A DNA stretch of 64,000 bases from Sphingomicrobium clamense (GTDB lineage: Bacteria; Pseudomonadota; Alphaproteobacteria; Sphingomonadales; Sphingomonadaceae), in contig NZ_JAHVAH010000001.1 in NCBI RefSeq assembly GCF_019264355.1, forward strand, positions 1,162,001-1,226,000. Direction: 5' to 3'. Under the pieces are notes generated by a model that saw only the letters and a list, made by a program, of their open reading frames with translations, had not been told where the DNA came from and made no database searches. A program made the position numbers and the translations under genes. Position 1 is the stretch's first letter, and every line of letters starts with the position of its first letter. Shown here piece by piece: positions 9,156 to 18,774 of this stretch.

Positions 9156-9593
9156 ATGTCCGACACGTCACCTCCCCGTATCGTCCAATGGCTCGGCTAT
9201 GGCGGACTCATCCCGCCTGCCATCATGGTCGCGGCCGACTATCTCCTGCCGCCGGGTCCGGTGCGGTTCGGCGGGCTCGTCGTGCCCTATGCGGGGCTGA
9301 TCTTCGCCTTCCTCGGAGGCACTTGGTGGGCGTTCGCCAGCCGCGAGAAAACGCCCGAGCCGAGTCTGATGGCGCTCGCGGTCGCGCCGCCACTCATGGC
9401 GTTCCTGATTTTCTTCACCGGATCGATGGCCGCCAGCCTGCTGCTCGCCGCACTGATCGCCATTTCGCCGCTGGTCGACAAGTTGCTGGCGGCACAGGTC
9501 ACGCTTCCACCCTGGTGGATGCACCTGCGTTTTCGACTGTCGATGGGGCTTGCGGGACTAACGGCATTGTCCACCTATCCACTGTTGCTCTAG
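9156..9593 (+). CDS. DUF3429 domain membrane protein
   Basis: A 145-residue integral membrane protein with about five hydrophobic segments (around residues 12-30, 37-60, 70-90, 91-108 and 125-145). The GTWWAFASRE segment and overall layout match the DUF3429 family common in proteobacteria; its function is not established. It is divergent from rpiB across 79 bp and is followed 9 bp later by another membrane protein gene, so the two are likely co-transcribed. Confidence 0.8.
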   Translation: MSDTSPPRIVQWLGYGGLIPPAIMVAADYLLPPGPVRFGGLVVPYAGLIFAFLGGTWWAFASREKTPEPSLMALAVAPPLMAFLIFFTGSMAASLLLAALIAISPLVDKLLAAQVTLPPWWMHLRFRLSMGLAGLTALSTYPLLL

Positions 9594-9602
9594 GCTCGCG
9601 CG

Positions 9603-9998
9603 ATGGATCGTTTGCTTGCTTTCGCGTTGATCGTGCCTGCCCTGGTGCTGGTCGGCATTGGCCTCGTCGATAGTCCAGCTACACACGGTTTCGCATTTTA
9701 CGGCGTAATGTACGGCCTGTTCGTCCTGGTCTTGCGTTCGGGACTATGGCTGTCGGTGCCGCACGCCTCGCGCCTCGTCGCGGCGATGCTGCCTATCGTT
9801 GGCGTCTTCGCGTTGATCGCGTCCTACAGCTTTCTTGCCGTCGATCCGTTAATACTCGCAGCAATCATCGCCGCGCTGCTGTTCGGGTCCACGATGCTCG
9901 ACAAGACGCTCCACATGTCGCCGGCACAACATCGCACCATCACCGTCGTTTCAATTGCAGTGGCGGTGACGACATTAATCAGCGGGTTCGTCGCTTAA
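9603..9998 (+). CDS. Hypothetical four-helix membrane protein
   Basis: A 131-residue protein of unrecognised family. Four hydrophobic helices are visible (about residues 4-22, 29-47, 58-95 as two close helices, and 112-130), with short loops and few charged residues. The ATG at 9603 is 9 bp after the DUF3429 gene, suggesting a two-gene membrane operon. It ends in a 4-bp convergent overlap (TTAA) with hemA. No enzymatic motif is visible. Confidence 0.7.
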   Translation: MDRLLAFALIVPALVLVGIGLVDSPATHGFAFYGVMYGLFVLVLRSGLWLSVPHASRLVAAMLPIVGVFALIASYSFLAVDPLILAAIIAALLFGSTMLDKTLHMSPAQHRTITVVSIAVAVTTLISGFVA

Positions 9999-11215
9999 GC
10001 GGCCTTCACCAGCTCGAGCTCGAGACGTTCCCAGATCTCGACCAACGCCCCGACCAACTCGGCCATCATTGCTTCGCTGTGGCACGGGCCGGGCGTGAAG
10101 CGCAGGCGTTCGGTGCCGCGCGGGACAGTCGGGAAGTTGATCGGCTGCACGTAGAGCCCGTATTCGGCAAGCAGGATGTCGCTGATGCGCTTCGCCTTCA
10201 CCGGACAGCCCACGAGCAGCGGGACGATATGCGTGACGCTGTCCATGACCGGAAGGCCATTTTCGCGCATCTTGTCCTTGAGCATCGCGGCAGCGGCCTG
10301 CTGCGCATCGCGCTCTTCGCTCGAAGCCTTGAGATGGCGAACGCTCGCGAGCGCGCCGCCGACAAGGACGGGCGAGAGCGACGTCGTGAAGATGAAGCCG
10401 GGTGCATAGGAGCGAATGCAGTCGATGATCGTCTTGTCAGCCGCGACGTAGCCGCCCATCACTCCGAACGCCTTGCCCAGCGTGCCTTCGATCATCGTGA
10501 CGCGGTGGGCGAGCCCATCGCGCTCGGAGATGCCGCCGCCATGCGCGCCGTACATGCCGACCGCATGGACTTCGTCCAGATAGGTAAGCGCACCATACTG
10601 GTCCGCAAGGTCGCAGATCGCCTCGATCGGAGCGATGTCGCCGTCCATCGAGTAGACGCTTTCGAACGCGATCAGCTTGGGCGTGTCGGCAGGGACTTCC
10701 ATCAGCAGCTGTTCGAGATGCTCGAGATCGTTGTGGCGGAAGACGCGTTTCTCGCAGCCCGAGTTGCGGATGCCCGCGATCATGGAGGCGTGATTGAGTT
10801 CGTCCGAAAAGATGACGCATCCGGGGAGTAGCTTGCCAAGCGTCGACAGCGCCGCCTCGTTCGAGACGTAGCCCGAGGTGAAGAGCAGCGCGCCTTCCTT
10901 GCAATGCAGGTCGGCGAGCTCTTCCTCGAGTTGGACGTGGAGGTGGGTGTTGCCGCAAATATTGCGCGTGCCGCCAGAGCCCGCGCCAACATTGTGGAGC
11001 GCATCTTCCATGGCAGCGACGACCTTGTCGTGCTGGCCCATGCCCAAATAGTCGTTCGAACACCAGACGGTGATCGGCTTGGGGCCATTGTGGCCGTGAA
11101 AGCAGCGTGCGTTGGGGTAGGCGCCCTTGGTGCGCAGGATGTCGATGAATACGCGGTAGCGGCCCTCGTCATGGAGCCGGTCGATCGCAGCCTTGAAGAT
11201 GCCGTTATAGTCCAC
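9995..11215 (-). CDS. hemA: 5-aminolevulinate synthase
   Basis: C4-pathway enzyme that condenses glycine and succinyl-CoA to 5-aminolevulinate, the first haem precursor, with PLP. Landmarks are [37 protein letters not shown] and the PLP lysine in [17 protein letters not shown] at 11215 gives 406 residues beginning with the VDYNGIF family N-terminus; a TTG at 11242 would add nine residues. The C4 enzyme, rather than a glutamyl-tRNA reductase, is an alphaproteobacterial trait. Confidence 0.93.
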   Translation of the reverse strand: MDYNGIFKAAIDRLHDEGRYRVFIDILRTKGAYPNARCFHGHNGPKPITVWCSNDYLGMGQHDKVVAAMEDALHNVGAGSGGTRNICGNTHLHVQLEEELADLHCKEGALLFTSGYVSNEAALSTLGKLLPGCVIFSDELNHASMIAGIRNSGCEKRVFRHNDLEHLEQLLMEVPADTPKLIAFESVYSMDGDIAPIEAICDLADQYGALTYLDEVHAVGMYGAHGGGISERDGLAHRVTMIEGTLGKAFGVMGGYVAADKTIIDCIRSYAPGFIFTTSLSPVLVGGALASVRHLKASSEERDAQQAAAAMLKDKMRENGLPVMDSVTHIVPLLVGCPVKAKRISDILLAEYGLYVQPINFPTVPRGTERLRFTPGPCHSEAMMAELVGALVEIWERLELELVKAA

Positions 11216-11308
11216 GCTTCGCTCTTCGCTATTGCTCGCCAATATCCCCTGCGCGAGGCCCTTTATCGCCTTCCCGCCGGATTTTCCACACCCCTAGAGG
11301 GTAAAAGA

Positions 11309-12091
11309 TCATAGCGGTTTGATATCAGTCAAACCGAAACGGGCGAGAGCGGGACGGATGCCCTCGGGTGGCGGAGCGGTAAAGACTGCCACTCCTTGGC
11401 TTGCCGTGTCGGGCCAAGACTGGCCTTTCGTCAGATAGGCGATACGGCGAGCAATTCCTTCGCCGCCATCAATAAAGTCGACGTTTGGGTGCGCCTCTTC
11501 GAGCCAGTCGGCGAGCAGCGGGAAATGCGTGCAGGAAAGGACGACCGTGTCGATTTCACGGGCCAGGTCAAACAGCGGCTGCGCGGCGGCGACCACCTCG
11601 GCCTTGTCGACTTGATCGCCGGAAAGACGACGTTCAGCCAGCTCCACCAATCTAGCCGAGCCGTGGCGGACGACCTTGCAGTCGGCGGCGAATTTCTCCG
11701 CGAGCCGGTCGACATAGGGCTGGCGAACGGTGGCCTCGGTGCCCAGAACGCCGATCACACGGCTTTTCGACCGCTCGCCCGCAGGCTTGATGGCCGGGAC
11801 CGTGCCCACGACAGGAACATCGAGCGCCGCGCGGACGTGGTCGAGCGCGATGGTGCTGGCGGTGTTGCAGGCAATGACCGCAAGGCGAGGACGGAAGCGT
11901 TCGACAAGACGGCCGAGCAGAGCGGGAACGCGCGCGGCAATTTCCGCTTCGCTGCGAGTGCCGTAGGGAAATGCAGCATTGTCGGCACAATAGACGACCG
12001 GTGCGTTTGGAAGCAGAGCCCGCGTGGGGCCAAGGATCGACAGGCCGCCGATACCCGAATCGAGGAAAAGGAGGGGGGCGTCGGCCTTCAT
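11309..12091 (-). CDS. murI: Glutamate racemase
   Basis: Cofactor-independent racemase of 260 residues that supplies D-glutamate for peptidoglycan. Both catalytic cysteines are present: the first in VIACNTASTIALD and the second in VVLSCTHFPLLADWL, and the N-terminal LFLDSGIGGLS is standard. The gene is divergent from plsY and is followed after a 93-bp gap by hemA on the same strand. Confidence 0.95.
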   Translation of the reverse strand: MKADAPLLFLDSGIGGLSILGPTRALLPNAPVVYCADNAAFPYGTRSEAEIAARVPALLGRLVERFRPRLAVIACNTASTIALDHVRAALDVPVVGTVPAIKPAGERSKSRVIGVLGTEATVRQPYVDRLAEKFAADCKVVRHGSARLVELAERRLSGDQVDKAEVVAAAQPLFDLAREIDTVVLSCTHFPLLADWLEEAHPNVDFIDGGEGIARRIAYLTKGQSWPDTASQGVAVFTAPPPEGIRPALARFGLTDIKPL

Positions 12092-12167
12092 CGCGTGAGT
12101 GCTAGCCGCTTGTCGGGGGCACAGGCAATGCTTGCCGATGTCGTTCGACCTGCTATCGAAAAGCGCA

Positions 12168-12803
12168 ATGCTGGACGCACTTCAACATTGGCCGCTCTTG
12201 ATCGGCTACGTGCTGGGCTCGATCCCGTTCGGGCTCATCCTCGTCAAAGCGATGGGGAAGGGCGATATTCGCGAAACCGGCTCGGGCAATATCGGGGCGA
12301 CCAATGCGGTTCGTGCAGCGGGCAAGGGGATAGGTGCGATCGTCCTTGCACTGGACGTGCTCAAGGCGGTCGCTGCCATCCTGATTGCTCGCGCCTACTT
12401 TCCCGAGGGAGCGGACATCTTTGCCGCCTTCGGGGCCTTTGTCGGACATCTCTATCCCGTCTGGCTCAAGTTCAAGGGTGGCAAGGGTGTTGCGACATTG
12501 TTCGGGATTCTTTTTGCCCTCACGTGGCAGCTCGGCGCGATTGCTCTCGCAGTCTGGCTGCTTGCCTTCCTCATTACCCGCATGTCCTCTGCCGGGGGCC
12601 TGCTAGCCGCGGCCAGCGCGCCGATCGCTGCCGCCGTCTTGGGGGAGACGCAATATATCCCCCTCCTGCTCGGTATCACGCTTCTCATCTGGTGGAAGCA
12701 TCGTCAGAATGTCGCCCGGATCCTGTCCGGTAGCGAGCCGCGCTTCGGCGCAAAGAAGGCTGACGAGGAACCGGGACAGGACACCCCATCGACGACCTTA
12801 TAG
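12168..12803 (+). CDS. plsY: Glycerol-3-phosphate acyltransferase PlsY
   Basis: Multi-span inner-membrane enzyme that transfers an acyl group from acyl-phosphate to glycerol-3-phosphate, the first phospholipid step. The three PlsY motifs are visible: GSIPFGLI with ETGSGNIGATNAVR, then FKGGKGVATLFG after the GHLYPVW stretch, and the C-terminal region before WWKHRQNVARI. The ATG at 12168 aligns with the usual N-terminus (211 residues); an ATG at 12138 would add ten residues. The 3' end overlaps the reading frame of dprA. Confidence 0.93.
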   Translation: MLDALQHWPLLIGYVLGSIPFGLILVKAMGKGDIRETGSGNIGATNAVRAAGKGIGAIVLALDVLKAVAAILIARAYFPEGADIFAAFGAFVGHLYPVWLKFKGGKGVATLFGILFALTWQLGAIALAVWLLAFLITRMSSAGGLLAAASAPIAAAVLGETQYIPLLLGITLLIWWKHRQNVARILSGSEPRFGAKKADEEPGQDTPSTTL

Positions 12804-13870
12804 ATCGCATCCGCCTGCTGCGCACGCCGCGCATCGGGCCCGTCACCTACCGCCAACTGGTCTCGCGTTTCGGAAGTGCGGGCGAAGCGTTGCAGGCGCT
12901 GCCCGAGCTCGCCGCGCGGGGCCGGGGAAAGGCGCCGCGACCCTGCGACCCTACCACTGCCGAGGCCGAAGCCGATCGCGTAGACGCTGCAGGCGCGCGT
13001 TATGTTGGGTTGGGTGACGATGACTATCCACCGCTGCTCGCGCAGTGCGACGATGCGCCACCCTTACTAACGGTATGCGGCCATATTGAACTGTTCGCAC
13101 GGCCAAGCGTCAGCATCGTCGGCGCGCGCAACGCCAGCGCCATCGGGCTTCGTTTCGCTCGTGAACTGGCGGGCGCCATCGGCGACGAGGGCAGGGTAGT
13201 CGTGTCCGGCCTTGCACGCGGGATCGATGCTTCGGCGCATATCGGGTCGATGGCGAGTGGGACGATCGCGGTGATCGCGGGCGGTATCGACGTCGTCTAT
13301 CCCCGCCAGCACGAGACGCTACAGGCCGAAGTCGCGGAGAAAGGCTTGCTGGTCGCCGAGATGCCGCCCGGTACCGAGCCGCAGGCGCGTCATTTCCCCA
13401 ATCGCAACCGTATTATCGCCGGGCTGACGGCGGGCACGATCGTGGTCGAGGCCGCGGTGCGGTCGGGATCGCTTATCACCGCCCGGCTGGCGGGGGAAAT
13501 GGGGCGTGAAGTGATGGCAGTGCCCGGCCATCCGCTCGACCAGCGCGCCGACGGATGCAACAAGTTGATCCGAGAGGGAGCGACGCTTGTGCGCGGTGCC
13601 AGCGACGTCGAGGACTGCCTTGGCTCAATCGACCGACGGATGGAGCGAGTGGCCAGCGGGCGCGATCTGTTCGAGGGGTTCGATGAGGTCGAAGAGGTCC
13701 CCGCGAGCGTTGTCGAGGGACTGCTTGGGCCGACTGCCGTGGGGATCGACGAGGTCATCCGGCAATCCGGGCTGAGCGCGGCCCAAGTGCAATTGGCGCT
13801 ACTTGAACTCGACCTCGCCGGAAGGCTTCAGCGTCACGCCGGCGGCAAGGTAAGCTTGATTCCGGCTTGA
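12788..13870 (+). CDS. dprA: DNA processing protein DprA, non-canonical start
   Basis: Rossmann-fold DNA-binding protein that loads RecA on incoming single strands during natural transformation. The core shows SIVGARNASAIG, VSGLARGIDASAH and FPNRNRIIAGL, and a winged-helix-like C-terminus follows. The conserved N-terminal helical domain (DRIRLLRTPRIGPVTYRQL) is encoded from about 12800, yet between the in-frame stop at 12761 and this segment there is no ATG, GTG or TTG. ATC at 12788 has AGGA six bases upstream and is proposed as the start (360 residues). The first TTG, at 12890, would delete that domain. It overlaps plsY by 16 bp. Confidence 0.8.
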   Translation: MDDLIDRIRLLRTPRIGPVTYRQLVSRFGSAGEALQALPELAARGRGKAPRPCDPTTAEAEADRVDAAGARYVGLGDDDYPPLLAQCDDAPPLLTVCGHIELFARPSVSIVGARNASAIGLRFARELAGAIGDEGRVVVSGLARGIDASAHIGSMASGTIAVIAGGIDVVYPRQHETLQAEVAEKGLLVAEMPPGTEPQARHFPNRNRIIAGLTAGTIVVEAAVRSGSLITARLAGEMGREVMAVPGHPLDQRADGCNKLIREGATLVRGASDVEDCLGSIDRRMERVASGRDLFEGFDEVEEVPASVVEGLLGPTAVGIDEVIRQSGLSAAQVQLALLELDLAGRLQRHAGGKVSLIPA

Positions 13871-13925
13871 CGCATCCCGATCTGGCCCGATCATCGCGCG
13901 TACACACGTATAGGGGCCTCTCCAC

Positions 13926-16409
13926 TTGAAACTCGTCATCGTCGAATCGCCTGCCAAAGCGAAAACCATCGAGAAATATCTGGGCGCCGGGCACAAGGTG
14001 CTCGCCAGCTACGGTCACGTCCGCGATCTGCCGCCCAAGGACGGGTCGGTCGACCCGGACAAGAATTTCGCGATGAAGTGGACCGCCAATCGCGACAAGT
14101 CCAAGCAACTCAAGGCCATTTCCGACGCCGCCGCAAAGGCCGAAACGCTCATCCTCGCGACCGACCCCGATCGCGAAGGGGAGGCGATCAGCTGGCACGT
14201 CCAGGAAGTGCTTGCGAAGAAGAAGGCGCTGCCCGAGAGCGTCCAGCGCGTGACCTTCAACGCCATCACCAAGAACGCGGTGACCGAAGCGATGGAGCAT
14301 CCGCGCGAACTCGATCGCGACCTGATCGACGCCTATCTCGCGCGGCGCGCGCTCGATTATCTCGTCGGCTTTACTCTATCGCCAATCCTCTGGCGCAAGC
14401 TGCCCGGTGCGCGTTCGGCAGGGCGCGTGCAGTCGGTGGCATTGCGCCTGATTGTCGATCGCGAACGTGAGGTCGAACTCTTCAAGCCGCAAGAATATTG
14501 GCAGGTTGGCGCGACCTTCGAGCAGGGCGGGACCCCGTTCAAGTCGCGCCTCGTGCGCTTCGACGGCAAGAAGATCGACCGCATGACGCTGGGCGCCAAA
14601 GGCGAGGCGGATGCGGCGAAAGCGGCGGTGGAAGCGGGCCATTTCACTGTCGAAAGCGTGGAACAGAAACCGCTGTCGAAGAACCCGCCGCCGCCTTTCA
14701 CGACTTCGACACTGCAGCAGGAAGCTTCTCGCAAGCTCGGCTATTCGGCGAGCCACACGATGAGCCTCGCCCAGCGGCTCTACGAGGCAGGTGCGATCAC
14801 CTATATGCGTACCGACGGCGTGCAGATGGCGGGCGAGGCGCTGAGTGCCGCGCGCCGCGCGATCGCCGAGCGCTACGACCAGGGCTATCTCCCCGAAAAA
14901 CCACGCCAATACAAATCGAAGGCGAAGAATGCTCAGGAAGCGCATGAAGCGATCCGCCCGACCAATTTCTTCGCCCAGCGCGCCGGTAGCGGCGACGAGG
15001 CCAGGCTCTACAAGCTGATTCTCAACCGCGCGCTGGCAAGCCAGATGGCCGCCGCACGGCTGGAGCGCACGACCATCGATCTGGTCGACGGTGCAGGCCG
15101 GTGCGCGCTGCGCGCGACGGGCCAGGTCGTGAAGTTCCCGGGCTTCATCGCGCTCTACGAAGAAGGCCGCGACGACAAGGGCGACGAAGAAGACGGCCGT
15201 ATGCCCGACCTCGCGGTGGGCGATGCGCCCGCCAAGACCGGGGTCGAGGCGACCCAGCACTTCACGCAGCCGCCGCCGCGTTTTTCCGAAGCCTCGCTGG
15301 TCAAGCGTCTCGAAGAGCTTGGCATCGGGCGCCCGTCGACTTATGCCGCGACGCTGCAGACGCTCAAGGACCGCGACTATGTCCGTCTTGAGAAAAATCG
15401 TTTCATTCCAGAGGAATCGGGCCGGTTGGTCACGGCGTTTCTAGAGCGCTTCTTCGAGCGCTATGTTTCGTATGACTATACCGCCTATCTCGAAGAAGAG
15501 CTGGACGATGTGTCGGGCGGGCGGCTCGAATGGCAGAAGATGCTGGACGAGTTTTGGCAGGACTTCGAACCCAAGGCGGGCGAAGTCATGGAGCAGAAGC
15601 CCTCGGACATCACCGCGGCGCTCGATGACTTCCTTGAACCGTTCCTTTTTCCCGAAAAGGAAGACGGGAGCGATCCGCGCGAATGCCCCAAGGATGGGGG
15701 GCGTCTGGCGCTGCGCGGCGGCAAGTTCGGCGCGTTTATCGCCTGCGCGAACTATCCTGAATGCGAGTACACCCGACCGTTCGGCGTGCGCGGGGCGGAA
15801 GCTTCCGACGGCCCGCAGGAACTGGGCGAAGGCATCGAGATGAAGGTCGGTCGCTTCGGCCCTTATCTCGAGCAGGAAGTCGACGGTGAGAAGAAACGTG
15901 CGTCGATCCCGAAGGATGTCGACCGCTCAACGCTCGATCTCGACATGGCCAAGAAGCTGCTCTCGCTGCCACGGACGCTTGGCGAGCATCCCGAGGATGG
16001 CAAGCCGGTCGTGGCGTCGATCGGTCGCTATGGTCCCTATCTGCTGCACGAAGGGCAGTATGCGCGGCTGAAGACGACCGCCGACGTCTTCGAAACGGGA
16101 ATGAATCAGGCTGTCATGCTGCTCGCCGAAGCCAAGGCGACCAAGGGTCAACGAGGGCGCGGCAGCCGCGAACCGATTGCGGTGCTGGGCAAGCATCCGA
16201 CCAGCGAGGGCGAGGTCAAGGTGATGGACGGCCGCTATGGACCGTACGTGACCGACGGCAACGTCAATGCGACCCTCCCCAAGGGTACGGAGCCCAAGGG
16301 GGTCACGCTGGAGGAAGCGGTCAAGCTGATCGACGAGCGCGCGGCCAAGGGGCCGGCGAAGAAACGGCGCAAGACGACCAAGAAGAAGCCCGCGAAGAAG
16401 AAGACTTAG
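13926..16409 (+). CDS. topA: DNA topoisomerase I (type IA)
   Basis: An 827-residue enzyme that relaxes negative supercoils. The Toprim domain begins KLVIVESPAKAKTIEKYLG and has TDPDREGEAISWH; the catalytic tyrosine is in ITYMRTDG. After the core come a zinc-ribbon-like segment (CPKDGG to CANYPECEYTRPFG) and repeated C-terminal glycine-rich domains (IGRYGPYLLHEG, MDGRYGPYVTDG), then a Lys-rich tail. The start is TTG at 13926, fixed by the N-terminal strand; AGGGG lies about 10 bases upstream. It ends in a 4-bp overlap with the convergent MoeB-like gene. Confidence 0.97.
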   Translation: MKLVIVESPAKAKTIEKYLGAGHKVLASYGHVRDLPPKDGSVDPDKNFAMKWTANRDKSKQLKAISDAAAKAETLILATDPDREGEAISWHVQEVLAKKKALPESVQRVTFNAITKNAVTEAMEHPRELDRDLIDAYLARRALDYLVGFTLSPILWRKLPGARSAGRVQSVALRLIVDREREVELFKPQEYWQVGATFEQGGTPFKSRLVRFDGKKIDRMTLGAKGEADAAKAAVEAGHFTVESVEQKPLSKNPPPPFTTSTLQQEASRKLGYSASHTMSLAQRLYEAGAITYMRTDGVQMAGEALSAARRAIAERYDQGYLPEKPRQYKSKAKNAQEAHEAIRPTNFFAQRAGSGDEARLYKLILNRALASQMAAARLERTTIDLVDGAGRCALRATGQVVKFPGFIALYEEGRDDKGDEEDGRMPDLAVGDAPAKTGVEATQHFTQPPPRFSEASLVKRLEELGIGRPSTYAATLQTLKDRDYVRLEKNRFIPEESGRLVTAFLERFFERYVSYDYTAYLEEELDDVSGGRLEWQKMLDEFWQDFEPKAGEVMEQKPSDITAALDDFLEPFLFPEKEDGSDPRECPKDGGRLALRGGKFGAFIACANYPECEYTRPFGVRGAEASDGPQELGEGIEMKVGRFGPYLEQEVDGEKKRASIPKDVDRSTLDLDMAKKLLSLPRTLGEHPEDGKPVVASIGRYGPYLLHEGQYARLKTTADVFETGMNQAVMLLAEAKATKGQRGRGSREPIAVLGKHPTSEGEVKVMDGRYGPYVTDGNVNATLPKGTEPKGVTLEEAVKLIDERAAKGPAKKRRKTTKKKPAKKKT

Positions 16410-17143
16410 CTAGCGCAGGTCTGGCAGTTGTGGTCGGCGGGCATGGCGTTGGAGCGCCATTGCCCACGCATATGATCGTACCAGTGAAGCTTGCCCGCGT
16501 CGCCCATGCCGAGACCGACGATGTGGCGGACGGCGAGGAGGGCGGCGAATTGGCCGGCCATGCCCACGAGCGCGCCGAGCGCGCCGAGCTCTGCGCAATT
16601 GTCGCAATCCTCGGCGTCAAACGCGTCGCCGACGACACAGCGATAGCAGGGCTTGGCGGTGAAGATGCCGACCTGAGCATGTAACTGCGCCGACTGGGCC
16701 GCGATGAGCGGGATGCCGAGTGCTACCGCAGTATCGCCGACGAGCAGTCGGGTCGCGAAATTGTCGGTCCCGTCGATGATCAGGTCATGGCCTGACAGGA
16801 GGTCTTCGGCATTCTCTTCGGTGAGACGCTTGGCCTCGGTCTCGATCTCGATGTGCGGATTGCGGCTTTGCGCCCAACCCTTGGCAAGGCCGGTCTTGGC
16901 CTTCCCGACATCTTCAACGCGGTAAAGCGGCTGACGCTGCAGGTTCGACAGGTCGACCGTGTCGTCGTCGATGAGGGTCAGGTGACCGACCCCTGCACCG
17001 ACCAGCGCCGGCAGCGCGCCTGCGCCGATGCCGCCAAGCCCGACCAGTGCGACCTTCGCCGCTTTCAACTTTCTCTGCCCGACCCCGCCAATCTGCGGCA
17101 GGACGATGTGCCGGGCGTAATAGTCGAGCTCGTCGTCGTTCAC
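16406..17143 (-). CDS. HesA/MoeB/ThiF family adenylyltransferase
   Basis: E1-like protein of 245 residues that adenylates the C-terminal Gly of a ubiquitin-like sulfur carrier such as MoaD or ThiS. Visible are [19 protein letters not shown] (ATP loop), [16 protein letters not shown] and two Cys pairs for zinc ([10 protein letters not shown]... and NCQTCAS at the C-terminus). There is no rhodanese domain. The start is GTG at 17143, within a GTGA overlap with the dut stop. MoeB and ThiF cannot be told apart by sequence alone. Confidence 0.88.
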   Translation of the reverse strand: MNDDELDYYARHIVLPQIGGVGQRKLKAAKVALVGLGGIGAGALPALVGAGVGHLTLIDDDTVDLSNLQRQPLYRVEDVGKAKTGLAKGWAQSRNPHIEIETEAKRLTEENAEDLLSGHDLIIDGTDNFATRLLVGDTAVALGIPLIAAQSAQLHAQVGIFTAKPCYRCVVGDAFDAEDCDNCAELGALGALVGMAGQFAALLAVRHIVGLGMGDAGKLHWYDHMRGQWRSNAMPADHNCQTCAS

Positions 17144-17583
17144 TTGGTACCGGTGCTTCCGAACCCGCCATGGCCGCGATCGGTATCGTCGAGCGCGTCG
17201 ACTTCCTCGAAACTCGCCAGCGTGACAGCGGCGGGGACGAGCTGCGCGACGCGTTCACCTCGCTTGACCTCGAACGGGTCGGGGCCATGATTGATGAGCA
17301 GCACCTTCAGCTCGCCGCGATAGTCACTGTCGATCGTGCCCGGCGTGTTGGGCACGGTGATGCCGTGCTTGAAGGCAAGGCCCGAGCGCGGGCGCACCTG
17401 GATCTCGTAGCCCTCGGGGATCGCAACACGAAAGCCGGTGGCGACCGGATGGCGCTCACCGGGCTCGATTGTCACGTCCTCTGCGCTCACCACGTCCATG
17501 CCGGCGGCACCGGGGGTCGCGTAAGCGGGGAGGGGAAGGCCTTCGCCATGCGGCAGGCGATTGAGGCGAATGGCAATGGTCAT
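17140..17583 (-). CDS. dut: dUTP diphosphatase
   Basis: Trimeric dUTPase of 147 residues that hydrolyses dUTP to dUMP and prevents uracil in DNA. All five motifs are present: [41 protein letters not shown] and the C-terminal [10 protein letters not shown] arm. The ATG at 17583 lies in an ATGA overlap with the coaBC stop. Linkage to coaBC is common in bacteria. Confidence 0.96.
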   Translation of the reverse strand: MTIAIRLNRLPHGEGLPLPAYATPGAAGMDVVSAEDVTIEPGERHPVATGFRVAIPEGYEIQVRPRSGLAFKHGITVPNTPGTIDSDYRGELKVLLINHGPDPFEVKRGERVAQLVPAAVTLASFEEVDALDDTDRGHGGFGSTGTK

Positions 17584-18770
17584 GAAATGCTTTCTGCGAT
17601 TTTGTCGATCAGGTGGGAGGCGACGTCGGCCTTGGACGCTTCGTCCCAATCCTCGACGCCATCGGCGGTGACGAGGTGAATACGGTTGCGATCGCCGCCC
17701 ATCACATCGCCCGAGACGTCGTTGGCGAGGATCCAGTCGGCCTTCTTGCGCTCGAGCTTCGAGGTTGCATTGGCGACGACATCGTTGGTTTCGGCGGCGA
17801 ACCCGATGAGGAGGCCCGGGCGTTCGGGATGTTCGCCCAGCGTGGCGAGGATATCGGGGTTGCGCTCGAACTGGAGGTCGGGTGCGCCCGCGTCCTTCTT
17901 AAGCTTGACGTCCGACGGAGCGACGCGCCAGTCGGCGACGGCGGCAACCATGATCGCGATGTCGGCGGGCAAGGCGCCGGCGACCGCGTCAGCCATCTCG
18001 TTGGCCGTCTGGACGTCGATGCGATTGACGCCTGCCGGTGTGGCGAGGCTGACCGGGCCCGCAACTAGGGTCACGCGTGCGCCTGCCTTGACAGCGGCGG
18101 CAGCGATGGCAAATCCTTGTTTGCCGGACGACTTGTTGGCGATGACGCGCACCGGGTCGATGGGCTCGTGGGTCGGACCTGCGGTAACAAGCACATGCTT
18201 GCCGACGAGACGCTGGTCGTTGCTCAGCGCGGGCGTGGTCGGCGCCTCGAGCGGCAGCGCGGCGAGGATCGCTTCGGGTTCGGGCAGGCGGCCGGGGCCA
18301 AATTCGCCGCACGCCATCGCGCCTTCGTCGGGATCGAGCACGGTGATGCCGTCCGCGCGAAGCTGGGCGACGTTGCGCTGCGTCGCGGCGTGCTCCCACA
18401 TGCGCACGTTCATGGCAGGGGCGATGGTAACCGGCTTGTCGGTGGCGAGCAGCAGTGTCGTTGCAAGATCGTCGGCAATGCCCGCCGCAATCTTAGCGAT
18501 GAGGTCGGCAGTGGCTGGGCAAACGAGGACGTGATCGGCGGCGCGCGACAATTGGATATGCCCCATCTCCGCTTCGTCCTTGAGGTCCCAGAGCGAGGTG
18601 TAGACAGGGCTCTCCGCGAGCGCAGCAAGGCTCATCGGCGTGACGAAGTGCGAACCGCCCTTGGTGAGTACTGGCGTGACTTCGTGGCCAGCCTTGCGCG
18701 CATGACGGATCAGCTCGGCAGCCTTGTAGGCGGCGATCCCTCCTCCGACGATGAGCAACAGGCGAGCCAT
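17580..18770 (-). CDS. coaBC: Bifunctional phosphopantothenoylcysteine decarboxylase / phosphopantothenate-cysteine ligase
   Basis: A 396-residue CoA-synthesis enzyme. The N-terminal flavoprotein decarboxylase domain begins [18 protein letters not shown], has the PAMNVRMW strand and the substrate-clamp [11 protein letters not shown]. The C-terminal CoaB ligase has [13 protein letters not shown] and [12 protein letters not shown], then KLKKDAGAP. It starts 4 bp after ubiB and overlaps dut by 4 bp, so ubiE-ubiB-coaBC-dut-moeB-like is a single compact run. Confidence 0.96.
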   Translation of the reverse strand: MARLLLIVGGGIAAYKAAELIRHARKAGHEVTPVLTKGGSHFVTPMSLAALAESPVYTSLWDLKDEAEMGHIQLSRAADHVLVCPATADLIAKIAAGIADDLATTLLLATDKPVTIAPAMNVRMWEHAATQRNVAQLRADGITVLDPDEGAMACGEFGPGRLPEPEAILAALPLEAPTTPALSNDQRLVGKHVLVTAGPTHEPIDPVRVIANKSSGKQGFAIAAAAVKAGARVTLVAGPVSLATPAGVNRIDVQTANEMADAVAGALPADIAIMVAAVADWRVAPSDVKLKKDAGAPDLQFERNPDILATLGEHPERPGLLIGFAAETNDVVANATSKLERKKADWILANDVSGDVMGGDRNRIHLVTADGVEDWDEASKADVASHLIDKIAESIS

Positions 18771-18774
18771 AGGG

